NCBI GenBank assembly: GCA_030053925.1
Contig: JASGCX010000008.1
Span: 1 to 58,317, forward strand
DNA from: Flavobacterium sp.
GTDB taxonomy: Bacteria; Bacteroidota; Bacteroidia; Chitinophagales; Chitinophagaceae
Length of the DNA: 58,317 nucleotides
Direction of reading: 5' to 3'
The position numbers and the translations under genes are program-made. This document shows, piece by piece, positions 1 to 8,484 of this stretch. How positions within the stretch are numbered: position 1 is the stretch's first letter; the number at the start of each line of letters is the position of its first letter. The notes beneath the pieces are model-generated. The model had not been told where the DNA came from. It did not search any database and saw only the letters and a list, made by a program, of their open reading frames with translations.

Positions 1-935
1 CTTATGCCTGCTTTCTCTTTGGCATTCTGAAATACTTTTTGGGCTGTACGGGCATTATAAGCCTCGCCAGGATATTGCCCCTCAAATAAATATAACACTG
101 GTTTTGGTTTAGCTTGTAGTATATATTGCCTTAAAACATCTAGCAGCACTGGGCTAAGGGTTACATACCGGTCTTTTTTTCCTTTGGCATCGGCTATCAA
201 TATTTGCATTCTGTTGCTATCAATATCTCTTTGTTTCAATTTACATACTTCGCTTACACGCATGCCTGCACTATAGGCGGTAAATAAAATAGCTTTGTGT
301 TTTTTGTTGGTTAATGCATTAAAAAGTTTGGTAAGCTCGCCACTGCCTAACACTTTGGGCAACTTTAATGGGCGCTGTGGGCGGGGTAGGTTAAACAATA
401 TTTTCTCGTTGCCTAGTACTTGTTCGTAATAAAATTTTATAGCATTAATATGGCTATTGGTATCGGCTTCTTTATTGTTTTTTTCGTGCAACCGCCATAG
501 CAAATATTTTTCTATGGTGCTTGGCTGTACGGCCTCGGGTTTATATTTTAGGGTAATAATGTTTAAATATTCTTTTAAATGCAGCACATAACTTTTTTGG
601 GTGTTAGGGCTGTACCCTTTTAGCAATAATTTGGCCACTACACTGGCAATAATTTTTTCTATTACTGGGTTGCTAATGTTTTTTATATAAGCTGGCGGAG
701 CCGCTGCTGGTGCTATTTTTAATGCCTCAACATTTACACTTGCTATACCTTTTGTTGCCGCTATTACTTGCTGCAACAGGGCTTTGTTTTGTGGTATATA
801 CCACCCCTTGTGCGTATTACTATATTTTACAAAATCTAGCAATTTTAGCGTTTTATTTAATGGCGCATGGTATGGGTAGGCCAATAAAATACAGGGTTTG
901 TTTTTGTGCGTAATATAGGTGCAGGTAATTGTCAT
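1..935 (-). CDS. Tyrosine recombinase (site-specific integrase), cut by window edge
   Basis: An open frame of 311 codons runs from an ATG at 935 down to the window edge with no stop, so the C-terminus is missing. The first ~85 residues match no domain I know. Next comes a SAM-like core-binding region (IEKIIASVVAKLLLKGYSPN, about residues 99-118) and then the start of the catalytic domain. The first catalytic arginine is visible in AYSAGMRVSEV (Arg226), followed by a beta-hairpin lysine region (AKGKKDRY). The later H-x-x-R, His/Trp and Tyr motifs would lie outside the window. An in-frame TAG near 984 with no ATG between it and 935 supports this start. The family cuts and rejoins DNA at specific sites through a phosphotyrosine link. 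I cannot tell whether this one is of phage, transposon or integron type. Confidence 0.85.
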   Translation of the reverse strand, partial: MTITCTYITHKNKPCILLAYPYHAPLNKTLKLLDFVKYSNTHKGWYIPQNKALLQQVIAATKGIASVNVEALKIAPAAAPPAYIKNISNPVIEKIIASVVAKLLLKGYSPNTQKSYVLHLKEYLNIITLKYKPEAVQPSTIEKYLLWRLHEKNNKEADTNSHINAIKFYYEQVLGNEKILFNLPRPQRPLKLPKVLGSGELTKLFNALTNKKHKAILFTAYSAGMRVSEVCKLKQRDIDSNRMQILIADAKGKKDRYVTLSPVLLDVLRQYILQAKPKPVLYLFEGQYPGEAYNARTAQKVFQNAKEKAGI

Positions 936-1544
936 GTGGTACTGTTTATGGTACTTTACGTAATGCTTTGCTGGTGTTGTATTGGGCTATGTTGGTTTCA
1001 AAAGTATTTACTTTTTTAAATAATAGCAAGGGCTTTTTAATTATTAGATACCTATTCTTTTCAACTTATTAACACCAATAATGGGCAACCCATTAAAAAC
1101 ATACAAGAAGCTAAAAAAGAAACCATCCCAAACTGGGGTTTAAGACTCAATAAATATCTAATTGTATTTGAAGCTAGATGCAGCTTTTAAAACCTGTTTA
1201 CACAATCTAGTTTATACGCTCAGTACTGGCAAACCCATAAGGTTTTTGAAACCTTTAGGGTTTGCGTTTTGCCTAGCCCCCACATAATAAATGTGAACCA
1301 ATATTACTAAGTAAAGCAATTAACGCAATGTACTGGCATAAGTTACCAATAGTTTTATGCAAATGCTATTTTGTAGTTGCTTTGTATGTACCTAAGTATA
1401 TTTTAGGTACTAGCAAAATTACGAGGAATTGAAGCGATGGTTGCTGGTGTTTATCTAGCCAAAAATGCAATACTATTTTGGCGGCAAAAGCAACAAAAAT
1501 TAGCCGGCAGAAATTGTATGTAGTAGTTGTAGCATAACAGTTGT
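936..1544. other. Non-coding stretch beside the recombinase gene
   Basis: About 600 bases without a convincing gene. The visible features are the 33-bp inverted repeat at 1231-1263 and, on the plus strand at about 1078-1190, a short open stretch (starts NNGQPIKNIQEAKKET) with no start codon and no recognisable family, perhaps a gene scrap. Minus-strand frames at 1366-1563 overlap the terminator and look random. Confidence 0.5.
1231..1263. repeat. 33-bp inverted repeat (15-bp arms, 3-base loop)
   Basis: The arms AAACCCATAAGGTTT (1231-1245) and AAACCTTTAGGGTTT (1249-1263) pair except near their centres, with a TTG loop. No strong T-run follows on either strand, so it is an imperfect terminator at best. 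AACCTTA-TAGGTT-like palindromes are, from memory, common between genes in Bacteroidota. It could also be a binding site for the adjacent recombinase, but nothing here tests that. Confidence 0.6.
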
Positions 1545-1580
1545 AAAAAAACAAATGCCTCACAAGTTGCGAGGCATTTG
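1545..1580 (-). terminator. Rho-independent terminator of the small lipoprotein gene
   Basis: A perfect 10-bp stem (CAAATGCCTC at 1552-1561 with GAGGCATTTG at 1571-1580) closes a 9-base loop. Read on the minus strand it is followed directly by seven T (1545-1551). It lies 33 bases beyond the stop of the lipoprotein gene. Confidence 0.85.
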
Positions 1581-1612
1581 TAATAAGATAACATCTTAGC
1601 TTACTTACAAAA

Positions 1613-1810
1613 TTATTTTTTTGTAGTATCAGCAGCCATTTTGCTAGAATCTTTTTTTGTGGTATCAGCCATAGCAGCAGCTTTGGCAGAATCAGCAGCT
1701 TTGATAGAATCAGCTAACTTAATTGAATCAGCAGCAGCATCTTTAGAAGCACCACTACCACAAGCAGCAAATACTACTGCTACTGCGAACATTGCAAATA
1801 ATTTTTTCAT
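1613..1810 (-). CDS. Small Ala/Lys/Asp-rich lipoprotein
   Basis: A 65-residue protein with a lipoprotein signal peptide: MKKLFAMFAVAVVFAAC, with Cys17 as the likely lipidated residue after FAA. The mature part is a low-complexity string of ADSIK/ADSAK/DTTKK units rich in Ala, Asp, Ser and Lys, likely helical or disordered. It would sit on the membrane facing the periplasm. It is a single-gene unit with its own consensus promoter (1836-1866) and strong terminator (1545-1580), which supports a real, well-expressed gene. I know no function for it; small abundant lipoproteins of this kind are common in Bacteroidota. Confidence 0.85.
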   Translation of the reverse strand: MKKLFAMFAVAVVFAACGSGASKDAAADSIKLADSIKAADSAKAAAMADTTKKDSSKMAADTTKK

Positions 1811-1835
1811 TGTAATTTTGGTTTAAAATTTGGTG

Positions 1836-1866
1836 CAAAAATAGGGTACAAATTGACATCACCAAA
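1836..1866 (-). promoter_or_regulatory. Bacteroidota-type promoter for the small lipoprotein
   Basis: Read on the minus strand there is TTTG (1866-1863), exactly 19 bases, then TATTTTTG (1843-1836). This fits the Bacteroidota primary-sigma consensus TTTG-N19-TAnnTTTG. The expected transcript start near 1829 leaves a leader of about 19 bases before the ATG at 1810. Confidence 0.75.
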
Positions 1867-1891
1867 TTTTAGTGTCATTTTTTTATTTTTT

Positions 1892-3205
1892 TTATTTTTT
1901 TCTAAAAAATATTCTTACTGGTACGCCTTTAAAATTGAATTTACTACGCAACTGGTTTTCTAAATAATTTCTATACGGCGATTTGATGTCGTCTGGATAA
2001 TTGGTAAAAAACGCAAATGATGGTACGTGTGTAGGTATTTGAGTTACAAACTTAATTTTTACCGCATGGCCACGAACTACCGGTGCATGATACGTTTCGA
2101 TAGCTTTTAACATTACTTCATTTAATTGAGAAGTAGGTATGCGGCGTTTTTTGCTATCGTACACTTCTAAGCCTATTTCTATAGCTTTTAAAATGCGCAA
2201 CTTCTCTTTTGCAGAAATAAACAGAATAGGCACATCGGTAAATGGTGCTATTTTTTGTTTCAACTTAGCTTCGTAATCACGGGCGGTATTGGTTTCCTTG
2301 TTCATTAAATCCCATTTATTTACCAATACCACAATGCCTTTACCCTTGCGGGCTGCCAAGCTAAATATGTTTACATCCTGAGCTGTAATACCATTTACGG
2401 CATCAATTACTAGCAAGCACACATCTGCTTCATCTACTGCACGAATAGCCCGAATAACCGAATAGAACTCTAGGTCTTCTTTTTCTTTGGTCTTTTTACG
2501 TAAACCCGCTGTATCTATTAGTATAAACTCTTTCTGAAACAAGTTGTAATGCGTGTGAATGGTATCACGTGTAGTACCTGCAATATCACTTACAATGGTA
2601 CGTTCGGCACCTACCAAGGCATTTAACAATGAAGATTTGCCTACATTAGGCTGGCCAATAATGGCAAATTTTGGAAATTCTTCCTGCGTTAAAATACCAT
2701 CAATATCGGCTTGTGTAATAGGTGCAACAACTGCATCAAGCAATTCGCCCGTACCAGCACCGCTAATACTACTTACCGTGTAAATAATTTCAAAACCAAG
2801 GCTGTAAAACTCGGTAGCATCTAGTTCACGCTGCCCATTATCTACTTTATTTACCACCAAATACACAGGCTTGGTACTTCGGCGTAGCATATTTGCCATG
2901 GCATCGTCAAGATCTGTGATGCCTGTAGCCACATCTACCATAAAAATGATGGCGTTTGCCTCTTCAATGGCAATTTTTACTTGCTTGCGAATTTCTACTT
3001 CAAAAATATCATCGCTCTGCGGCACAAAACCACCTGTATCTATTAGGTTAAAAGGCTTGCCATTCCATTCGGCAATACCATATTGCCTGTCTCTCGTTAC
3101 GCCACTTATATCGTCTACTATGGCTTTACGTTGTTCTAAAAATCTGTTAAACAACGTGCTTTTACCTACGTTTGGTCTGCCTACAATTGCTACTGTGTAA
3201 CTCAT
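1892..3205 (-). CDS. der: Ribosome biogenesis GTPase Der (EngA)
   Basis: This 437-residue protein has two GTPase domains in tandem, the hallmark of Der. The first P-loop is GRPNVGKST (about residues 9-17), with DTGG and NKVD motifs. The second is GQPNVGKSS (about 183-191), with DTAG and NKWD. A KH-like C-terminal domain ends in a basic stretch (VPVRIFFRKK). Der binds the 50S subunit and is needed for its assembly. The start MSYTVAIVGRPN gives the usual short N-terminus. It is followed on the same strand by the small lipoprotein gene, which has its own promoter, and preceded by era 119 bases upstream, so era-der may be co-transcribed. Confidence 0.97.
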   Translation of the reverse strand: MSYTVAIVGRPNVGKSTLFNRFLEQRKAIVDDISGVTRDRQYGIAEWNGKPFNLIDTGGFVPQSDDIFEVEIRKQVKIAIEEANAIIFMVDVATGITDLDDAMANMLRRSTKPVYLVVNKVDNGQRELDATEFYSLGFEIIYTVSSISGAGTGELLDAVVAPITQADIDGILTQEEFPKFAIIGQPNVGKSSLLNALVGAERTIVSDIAGTTRDTIHTHYNLFQKEFILIDTAGLRKKTKEKEDLEFYSVIRAIRAVDEADVCLLVIDAVNGITAQDVNIFSLAARKGKGIVVLVNKWDLMNKETNTARDYEAKLKQKIAPFTDVPILFISAKEKLRILKAIEIGLEVYDSKKRRIPTSQLNEVMLKAIETYHAPVVRGHAVKIKFVTQIPTHVPSFAFFTNYPDDIKSPYRNYLENQLRSKFNFKGVPVRIFFRKK

Positions 3206-3215
3206 ATACCCTTGC

Positions 3216-3314
3216 CCCTTTAAAGGGAATTTAAAAAACCTGTCATGTATAATTATGCTAGGTTTATGAAAAAATATATTTCTATTCTCAACCCTCCTTT
3301 CGCCCCTTTAGGGG
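3216..3314. repeat. Two CCCTTTA(A)AGGG-type palindromes between der and era
   Basis: CCCTTTAAAGGG at 3216-3227 is a perfect 12-bp palindrome. CCCCTTTAGGGG at 3303-3314 is nearly the same motif, and GGGGGC follows it. Both lie in the 119-base der-era gap. They look like copies of a short interspersed palindrome, not a terminator, because no T-run follows. Confidence 0.5.
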
Positions 3315-3324
3315 TTGGGGGCTA

Positions 3325-4197
3325 TTAATGATAACCATATTCTTTTAACCGCATGTCGTTGTCTCGCCACTTGGGTTTCACTTTTACAAACAGTTCTAAA
3401 AATACTTTTTGTTGAATAAATGCTTCTATGTCTACTCTTGCTAATGTACCAATTTCACGAATCATTTTGCCACGTTCGCCAATAATGATACTTTTTTGCG
3501 TATCTCTATTCACCACAATATCTGCCTGTATTTTGGTTAGTGCGTCTTTCTCTTTGTATTCGTTAATTAATACCGCAGTGTGATAGGGTATTTCATCGCC
3601 AAATAGTTGGTAAATTTTCTCTCTAATTATTTCACTTACAAAAAAACGGGTTGGTAAGTCGCTCAAATCTTCCTCGCTGTAAAACGGAAAACCTTCTGGC
3701 ATAAAAGCCAAAATAACGTCTAACAGTTTTTGTAAATGGTGCTTTTCTAGTGCTGAAATTTTAATTAATTGCTTGCAATAAGGTTTGGTAGCAAAAAAAA
3801 CTTCCGCCTCTGCTATTTTACCATTTTTTGCTACATCTATTTTATTTAAAATTACAATACTTGGTACTTTTAATTTAAGTGCAGAAAAAATAGCGTCACA
3901 TTCTGCAAAATCATCATTTGCATCTACAATTAATAAAGCAACATCTGCATCTTCGAGGGCACTTTTTACTGCGGCCATCATTTTAAGGTGCAGTTTGTAA
4001 CGTGCTTCAATAATGCCTGGTGTATCAGAAAAAATAATTTGGTATTCGTTTGGCTTGTTTAAGAAAGCTTTAATACGATGCCTTGTTGTTTGCACCTTGG
4101 GTGAAACAATAGCCATTTTCTCGCCCATTAAGGCATTTAGCAAAGTGCTTTTGCCTGCGTTGGGTTTACCGAATATGTTTACAAAGCCTGCTTTCAT
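3325..4197 (-). CDS. era: GTPase Era
   Basis: This 290-residue protein has an N-terminal GTPase domain: P-loop GKPNAGKST (about residues 10-18), switch region QTTRHRI, G3 DTPG and G4 NKID. The C-terminal KH domain has the GxxG-type loop IIGERGKMIREIG (about 238-250). The length and order match Era, which binds the 3' end of 16S rRNA and helps 30S maturation. It starts MKAGFVNIFGKPN. Era and Der being neighbours on one strand makes a small ribosome-assembly GTPase cluster. Confidence 0.97.
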   Translation of the reverse strand: MKAGFVNIFGKPNAGKSTLLNALMGEKMAIVSPKVQTTRHRIKAFLNKPNEYQIIFSDTPGIIEARYKLHLKMMAAVKSALEDADVALLIVDANDDFAECDAIFSALKLKVPSIVILNKIDVAKNGKIAEAEVFFATKPYCKQLIKISALEKHHLQKLLDVILAFMPEGFPFYSEEDLSDLPTRFFVSEIIREKIYQLFGDEIPYHTAVLINEYKEKDALTKIQADIVVNRDTQKSIIIGERGKMIREIGTLARVDIEAFIQQKVFLELFVKVKPKWRDNDMRLKEYGYH

Positions 4198-4213
4198 GTG
4201 TTGCGAATTGATG

Positions 4214-4346
4214 GGAACGCTGATAACGCTGATTTTGGCGGATTACCACAGATAAAATTAAAAGAAAAAACTAGCGTTTGCTTTTAAAATATATGTGCAG
4301 GAAAAAATCCGCTTCAATTTGTTAAAATCCGTGTCATCCGTGTTCC
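4214..4346. repeat. Inverted-repeat element of the 'atccgtg' type between era and tRNA-fMet
   Basis: The left arm (4214-4236, beginning GGAACGCTGATAACGCTGAT) and the right arm (4324-4346, ending CATCCGTGTTCC) are complementary at about 18 of 23 positions. Each arm is a short internal repetition of C-G/T-GAT units. The 87 bases between are AT-rich and non-coding. The arm theme (CGCTGATTTTGGCGGATTA) resembles the 35-bp tandem repeat at the far end of the window (TCGCAGATTTTGCAGATTA). This suggests one family of dispersed non-coding repeats. Confidence 0.6.
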
Positions 4347-4369
4347 TATTCTCTCTATTTCTTACCAAT

Positions 4370-4391
4370 AAAAAAAGCCTCAAATGAGGCT
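4370..4391 (-). terminator. Terminator of tRNA-fMet
   Basis: The stem AGCCTC (4376-4381) with GAGGCT (4386-4391) closes an AAAT loop. On the minus strand it is followed by seven T (4376-4370). It ends the transcript of the initiator tRNA. Confidence 0.8.
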
Positions 4392-4403
4392 CTTATTTAA
4401 CTG

Positions 4404-4475
<72 letters not shown>

Positions 4476-4489
4476 ATTTATTTGGATTG

Positions 4490-4521
4490 CAAAAGTAGGG
4501 GTTCTAAATTCATCAGCCAAA
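4490..4521 (-). promoter_or_regulatory. Promoter of tRNA-fMet
   Basis: On the minus strand there is TTTG (4521-4518), 20 bases, then TACTTTTG (4497-4490). This matches the Bacteroidota TTTG / TAnnTTTG pattern with one extra spacer base. Transcription would start about seven bases before the mature tRNA end at 4475. Confidence 0.65.
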
Positions 4522-4636
4522 CTTATTTTAAAATAATTGTAAACTATTTTCCACAACTCACTACCAACATACTGTTTACAAATTACAAAGCCACCACTTA
4601 TTGCAATGGCTATATTTACAAACTAAAATTTTTGAT

Positions 4637-5617
4637 ATGCTGCATGTTGGTGTTTTTGGTGTTGGTCACTTAGGAAAGTATCACCTGAACAATTGGAAGG
4701 AAATTAAAGGCGTGAAACTGGTTGGTTTTTTTGATCCTAATAATGATATAGCCAAGCAAGTGGCCGAAGAATATGGTCTTAAACGTTTTTTAGACGAAGA
4801 CAAATTGTTTGATGCCTGTGATATTATAGATGTGGTAGTGCCTACCGATAGGCATTTTGAAGTATGCATGAGAGCCTTACGTAAGGGCAAGCACGTATTT
4901 GTAGAAAAACCATTGGCCAATACCATGGAAGAAGCAAAAGCTTTGGTAGATGTGGTGCGTGAAGCCAATGTAAAAATGCAAGTAGGCCATGTGGAGCGTT
5001 TTAACCCTGCTTACCTAGCTATTAAAAACACGCCTATTAACCCCATGTTTATTGAGGTGCATCGCTTGGCACAGTTTAACCCACGTGGTACTGAAGTAAG
5101 TGTGATTCTTGACTTGATGATTCACGATATTGATATTGTACTAAGTATGGTAAAAAGTGGCGTGAAAAATATACAAGCAAGCGGTGTGGCAGTAATGACT
5201 GAAACGCCTGATATTGCTAACGTACGCATTGAATTTAATAATGGCTGTGTAGCTAATCTTACAAGCAGCCGCATTAGTATGAAAAAGATGCGCAAAATGC
5301 GTTTGTTTCAAAAAGATGCTTACATAGGTATTGACTTTTTAGAAAAGAAAACAGAAATTATTAAGCTAAAACAGCCTAGTGATACCAATGTTTTTTCGTT
5401 TGATTTAGACACGCCTAGCGGCAAAAAAACAATTGCAGTTGCCAACCCCGAGATACAACAAGCTAGTGCCATAAAGCTAGAATTAGAGAGCTTTGTAGAT
5501 GCTATTGTAAATAACAAACAAACCACAGTAAGTGAAATTGATGGCTTATTAGCTATGGAAGTAGCACATCAAATTTTAGAGAAAATAAATACTAACCAAC
5601 GCTTAATAAAACAATAA
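4637..5617 (+). CDS. Gfo/Idh/MocA family NAD(P)-dependent oxidoreductase
   Basis: The protein has 326 residues from the ATG at 4637, where it reads MLHVGVFGVGHLGKYH. An earlier in-frame ATG at 4601 would add 12 residues unlike the family, so I prefer 4637. The Rossmann motif GVFGVGHLG comes first. Next are the typical EKPLA box (KHVFVEKPLANTMEEA, with the family's conserved lysine) and a C-terminal alpha/beta domain with HDIDIVLSM. The family oxidises or reduces sugars, inositols or related hydroxyl compounds. The substrate cannot be read from the sequence. It is followed after 9 bases by the M1 peptidase gene and is probably co-transcribed with it. Confidence 0.9.
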   Translation: MLHVGVFGVGHLGKYHLNNWKEIKGVKLVGFFDPNNDIAKQVAEEYGLKRFLDEDKLFDACDIIDVVVPTDRHFEVCMRALRKGKHVFVEKPLANTMEEAKALVDVVREANVKMQVGHVERFNPAYLAIKNTPINPMFIEVHRLAQFNPRGTEVSVILDLMIHDIDIVLSMVKSGVKNIQASGVAVMTETPDIANVRIEFNNGCVANLTSSRISMKKMRKMRLFQKDAYIGIDFLEKKTEIIKLKQPSDTNVFSFDLDTPSGKKTIAVANPEIQQASAIKLELESFVDAIVNNKQTTVSEIDGLLAMEVAHQILEKINTNQRLIKQ

Positions 5618-5626
5618 ATCTATTTT

Positions 5627-8482
5627 GTGCGATACTTTTTAGTTATAACCATTCTTATTTGTAACGTATTACTTGCCGCTGCGCAAAAAAACAACTATTG
5701 GCAGCAGCAAGTTAATTACACCATTGAGGTACAATTAAACGATAAACAACATAGTCTTGATGCATTTGAGCAACTAGAATACATCAATAACTCACCCGAT
5801 ACGCTGCGTTTTATTTGGTTTCATTTATGGCCAAATGCTTATAAAAACGATAAAACTGCCTTTAGTGAACAAATGTTACGCATTGGCAGAACAGCGTTTT
5901 ATTTTGCCGCAGACAGTAACAAGGGCTATATTAATAAACTAGCATTTAAAGTGGCTGGTACAGCCGCCAAAGTAGAAGCGCATCCATTATACATTGACAT
6001 TGTAAAAGTGCTATTGGCAGAACCGCTATTACCAGGCAAATCCATTAGCATAACAACACCTTTTCACGTACAGTTGCCTTATAATTTTTCACGTGGTGGT
6101 CATGTAGGACAAAGCTACCAAGTAACGCAATGGTACCCTAAACCAGCAGTGTACGATGCAAAAGGCTGGCACGAAATGCCTTACTTAGATCAAGGCGAAT
6201 TTTATAGTGAATTTGGAAATTACAACGTAACAATTACATTGCCTAACAACTACGTGGTAGCTGCATCTGGCACTTTACAGCATGAAGAAGAATTAGGCAA
6301 ATTAAAGCAACTTGCTAGTGTGCCAACTAGCAAACAAGCCAATTATATTTTCTTTTACAAAGCCCTTAAAAAGAAAACCACAAAGCCAATAAAACAACTT
6401 GAATACTTAGCGCCTGCAAGTGCTAAAGACATAAAAATATTGCAGTACAAACTTACCAATGCACATGACTTTGCATGGTTTGCTAGCAAGCAATTTATAG
6501 TACAAAAAGATACGGTTGTTTTAAAAAACAAAGTGGTAGATGTTTACAGCTTTTACACCCCTTGGAACGTTAATAAATGGCAGAAAAGTATTGGCTACGC
6601 CAAAGCAGGATTACGTTTTTACAGTACCGAAATTGGTGATTACCCATATAGCATAGCCAATATAGTAAGTGGTGCAGATAATACCGTAAGTGGCGGTATG
6701 GAATATCCAAGCATTGCATTGATTACTACACAAGCAGGTGGGCAAGAATTAGATGCTACCATTGCGCATGAACTTGGTCACAACTGGTTTTACGGCGCAT
6801 TGGCAAGCAACGAAAGAGACCACGCTTGGATGGATGAAGGCATGAATACCTTTTACGAAAACAAATACATGGCCCAACAATATCCACCTAAAAACAACAG
6901 CAATAATTTAGATTTTAACATTGACGATTTGTTGTTAGAAGGTTATAAAAATATTCGTAAAGAGCAACCCATAAATCAACCGAGTGACAGTTTTACGAGT
7001 GTAAACTATGGCTTGTATGTGTATATAAAAGCTAGCAAATGGCTGCAACAACTAGAGCAGCAATTAGGTGCTACTACTTTTAAAAATGCCATGCAACAAT
7101 ATTATAAGCAATGGCAGTTTAAGCACCCTTACCCCATCAATTTTAAACAAGCTATAGAGGCAAATAGCGCACAAAAAATTGATAGTTTATACCAACAATT
7201 GTTTACAGCAAATACTGCCTCACAAACATTTGCAAACACAAAAAAAACAATTAGCTTTAAAGTATTGCCACCTTTAAAGCCCAACTATCTCACACAGCAA
7301 ATTTCTATAGTACCAGCCATTGGTTTTAATCATTACGACAAACTAATGGTAGGTGCATACATACATAACTACCAAGTACCATTGCAGAAGTTTAATTTTG
7401 TAGTAATGCCTATGTATGCTACTGGTAGCAAGGCTTTTAATGTATTTGGCAGGGCATCATACAATGTATTTAAGCAACATAGTTGGCTAGAATTTTCTTC
7501 AAGTATTGCCAAGTACACGGTATATGGTTTTCAACCAAAGAACCAAGAAGCAAAAATTTTTCAAGGGGTAACAAGAATAGTGCCTTCGGTTAAATACACC
7601 ATTTACAATAAAGACATTCGCTCAACTGAAAAACTAAGCTTTCAATTACGTACATTTTTATTAACCGAAGACGCTTTGCACTTTCAAACAATAAGCACAC
7701 CTAGCGGCAATATTGATGTTGCGAGCACAAAGGCAGAGCAATCTTACATTAACCAACTAAAAATTAATTGGAGTAACAACAGGGCTTTGTATCCATTTAA
7801 TACCAATATTACCATAGACCAAGGCAGCAACTTTGTAAGAGCAGGTTTTACTGGTAACTATTTCTTTAATTATGTACATAATAAAGGCGGCATTAATGCT
7901 CGTTTTTTTGCGGGCAAATTCTTTTACCTACAAAGCAAAACCTTTATTACCGCTTACCAAACATCTCCCTATCATTTAAACCTAAGTGGCCCTAAAGGCA
8001 ATGAAGATTATACTTACAGCGATTATTTTATTGGCAGAAACGAATTTGAAGGCTTTACTAGCCAGCAAATAATGCAGCGTGATGGGTTCTTTAAAGTACG
8101 TACAGACTTACTAAGTAGCAAAGTGGGTAAAACAGATAATTGGTTGATGGCAGTTAATTTTGAGGGTAACATACCCGATAAAATTAACCCACTACAAATA
8201 CTACCTTTTAAAATTCCACTGAAGTTTTTTGTAGATATTGGTACTTATGCAGAGGCTTGGCAAGACAATGCTAGTAGCAGTCGCTTTTTATACGATGCAG
8301 GCCTACAAGTGCCGCTATTAAAGGATATTGTAAATGTGTACTTCCCTATTTTAAGCAGTAAGGTATTTAGAGATTACAACAAATCGGTACTAGGTGAAGG
8401 TAGCTTTTTAAAAACTGTTTCTTTCAGTATTGATATTCAAAAACTAAGTTTACACAAGTTGAGTAAATACATACCACTGTAA
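5627..8482 (+). CDS. M1 family zinc metallopeptidase, secreted
   Basis: This is a 951-residue protein starting at a GTG (5627). It has a signal peptide (MRYFLVITILICNVLLAAAQ) and then an N-terminal beta domain of aminopeptidase-N type. The gluzincin site is HELGH at 381-385 and the third zinc ligand is Glu404 (MDEGMNTFYE), the exact H-E-x-x-H-x18-E of family M1. The substrate loop SGGMEYPS matches the family's GAMEN region. The ~400 residues after the catalytic part are rich in beta-strand-like stretches, with an end resembling outer-membrane or surface modules of Bacteroidota M1 peptidases. It is likely periplasmic or surface-exposed and digests peptides. It follows the oxidoreductase after 9 bases and precedes the next gene by 2. 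Confidence 0.92.
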   Translation: MRYFLVITILICNVLLAAAQKNNYWQQQVNYTIEVQLNDKQHSLDAFEQLEYINNSPDTLRFIWFHLWPNAYKNDKTAFSEQMLRIGRTAFYFAADSNKGYINKLAFKVAGTAAKVEAHPLYIDIVKVLLAEPLLPGKSISITTPFHVQLPYNFSRGGHVGQSYQVTQWYPKPAVYDAKGWHEMPYLDQGEFYSEFGNYNVTITLPNNYVVAASGTLQHEEELGKLKQLASVPTSKQANYIFFYKALKKKTTKPIKQLEYLAPASAKDIKILQYKLTNAHDFAWFASKQFIVQKDTVVLKNKVVDVYSFYTPWNVNKWQKSIGYAKAGLRFYSTEIGDYPYSIANIVSGADNTVSGGMEYPSIALITTQAGGQELDATIAHELGHNWFYGALASNERDHAWMDEGMNTFYENKYMAQQYPPKNNSNNLDFNIDDLLLEGYKNIRKEQPINQPSDSFTSVNYGLYVYIKASKWLQQLEQQLGATTFKNAMQQYYKQWQFKHPYPINFKQAIEANSAQKIDSLYQQLFTANTASQTFANTKKTISFKVLPPLKPNYLTQQISIVPAIGFNHYDKLMVGAYIHNYQVPLQKFNFVVMPMYATGSKAFNVFGRASYNVFKQHSWLEFSSSIAKYTVYGFQPKNQEAKIFQGVTRIVPSVKYTIYNKDIRSTEKLSFQLRTFLLTEDALHFQTISTPSGNIDVASTKAEQSYINQLKINWSNNRALYPFNTNITIDQGSNFVRAGFTGNYFFNYVHNKGGINARFFAGKFFYLQSKTFITAYQTSPYHLNLSGPKGNEDYTYSDYFIGRNEFEGFTSQQIMQRDGFFKVRTDLLSSKVGKTDNWLMAVNFEGNIPDKINPLQILPFKIPLKFFVDIGTYAEAWQDNASSSRFLYDAGLQVPLLKDIVNVYFPILSSKVFRDYNKSVLGEGSFLKTVSFSIDIQKLSLHKLSKYIPL

Positions 8483-8484
8483 CG

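Noticed and set aside
710-913. Plus-strand 67-residue hydrophobic frame
   Set aside because: It lies wholly opposite the recombinase gene, which has clear homology on the minus strand.
1366-1563. Minus-strand 65-residue frame
   Set aside because: It overlaps the lipoprotein terminator and has no recognisable sequence.
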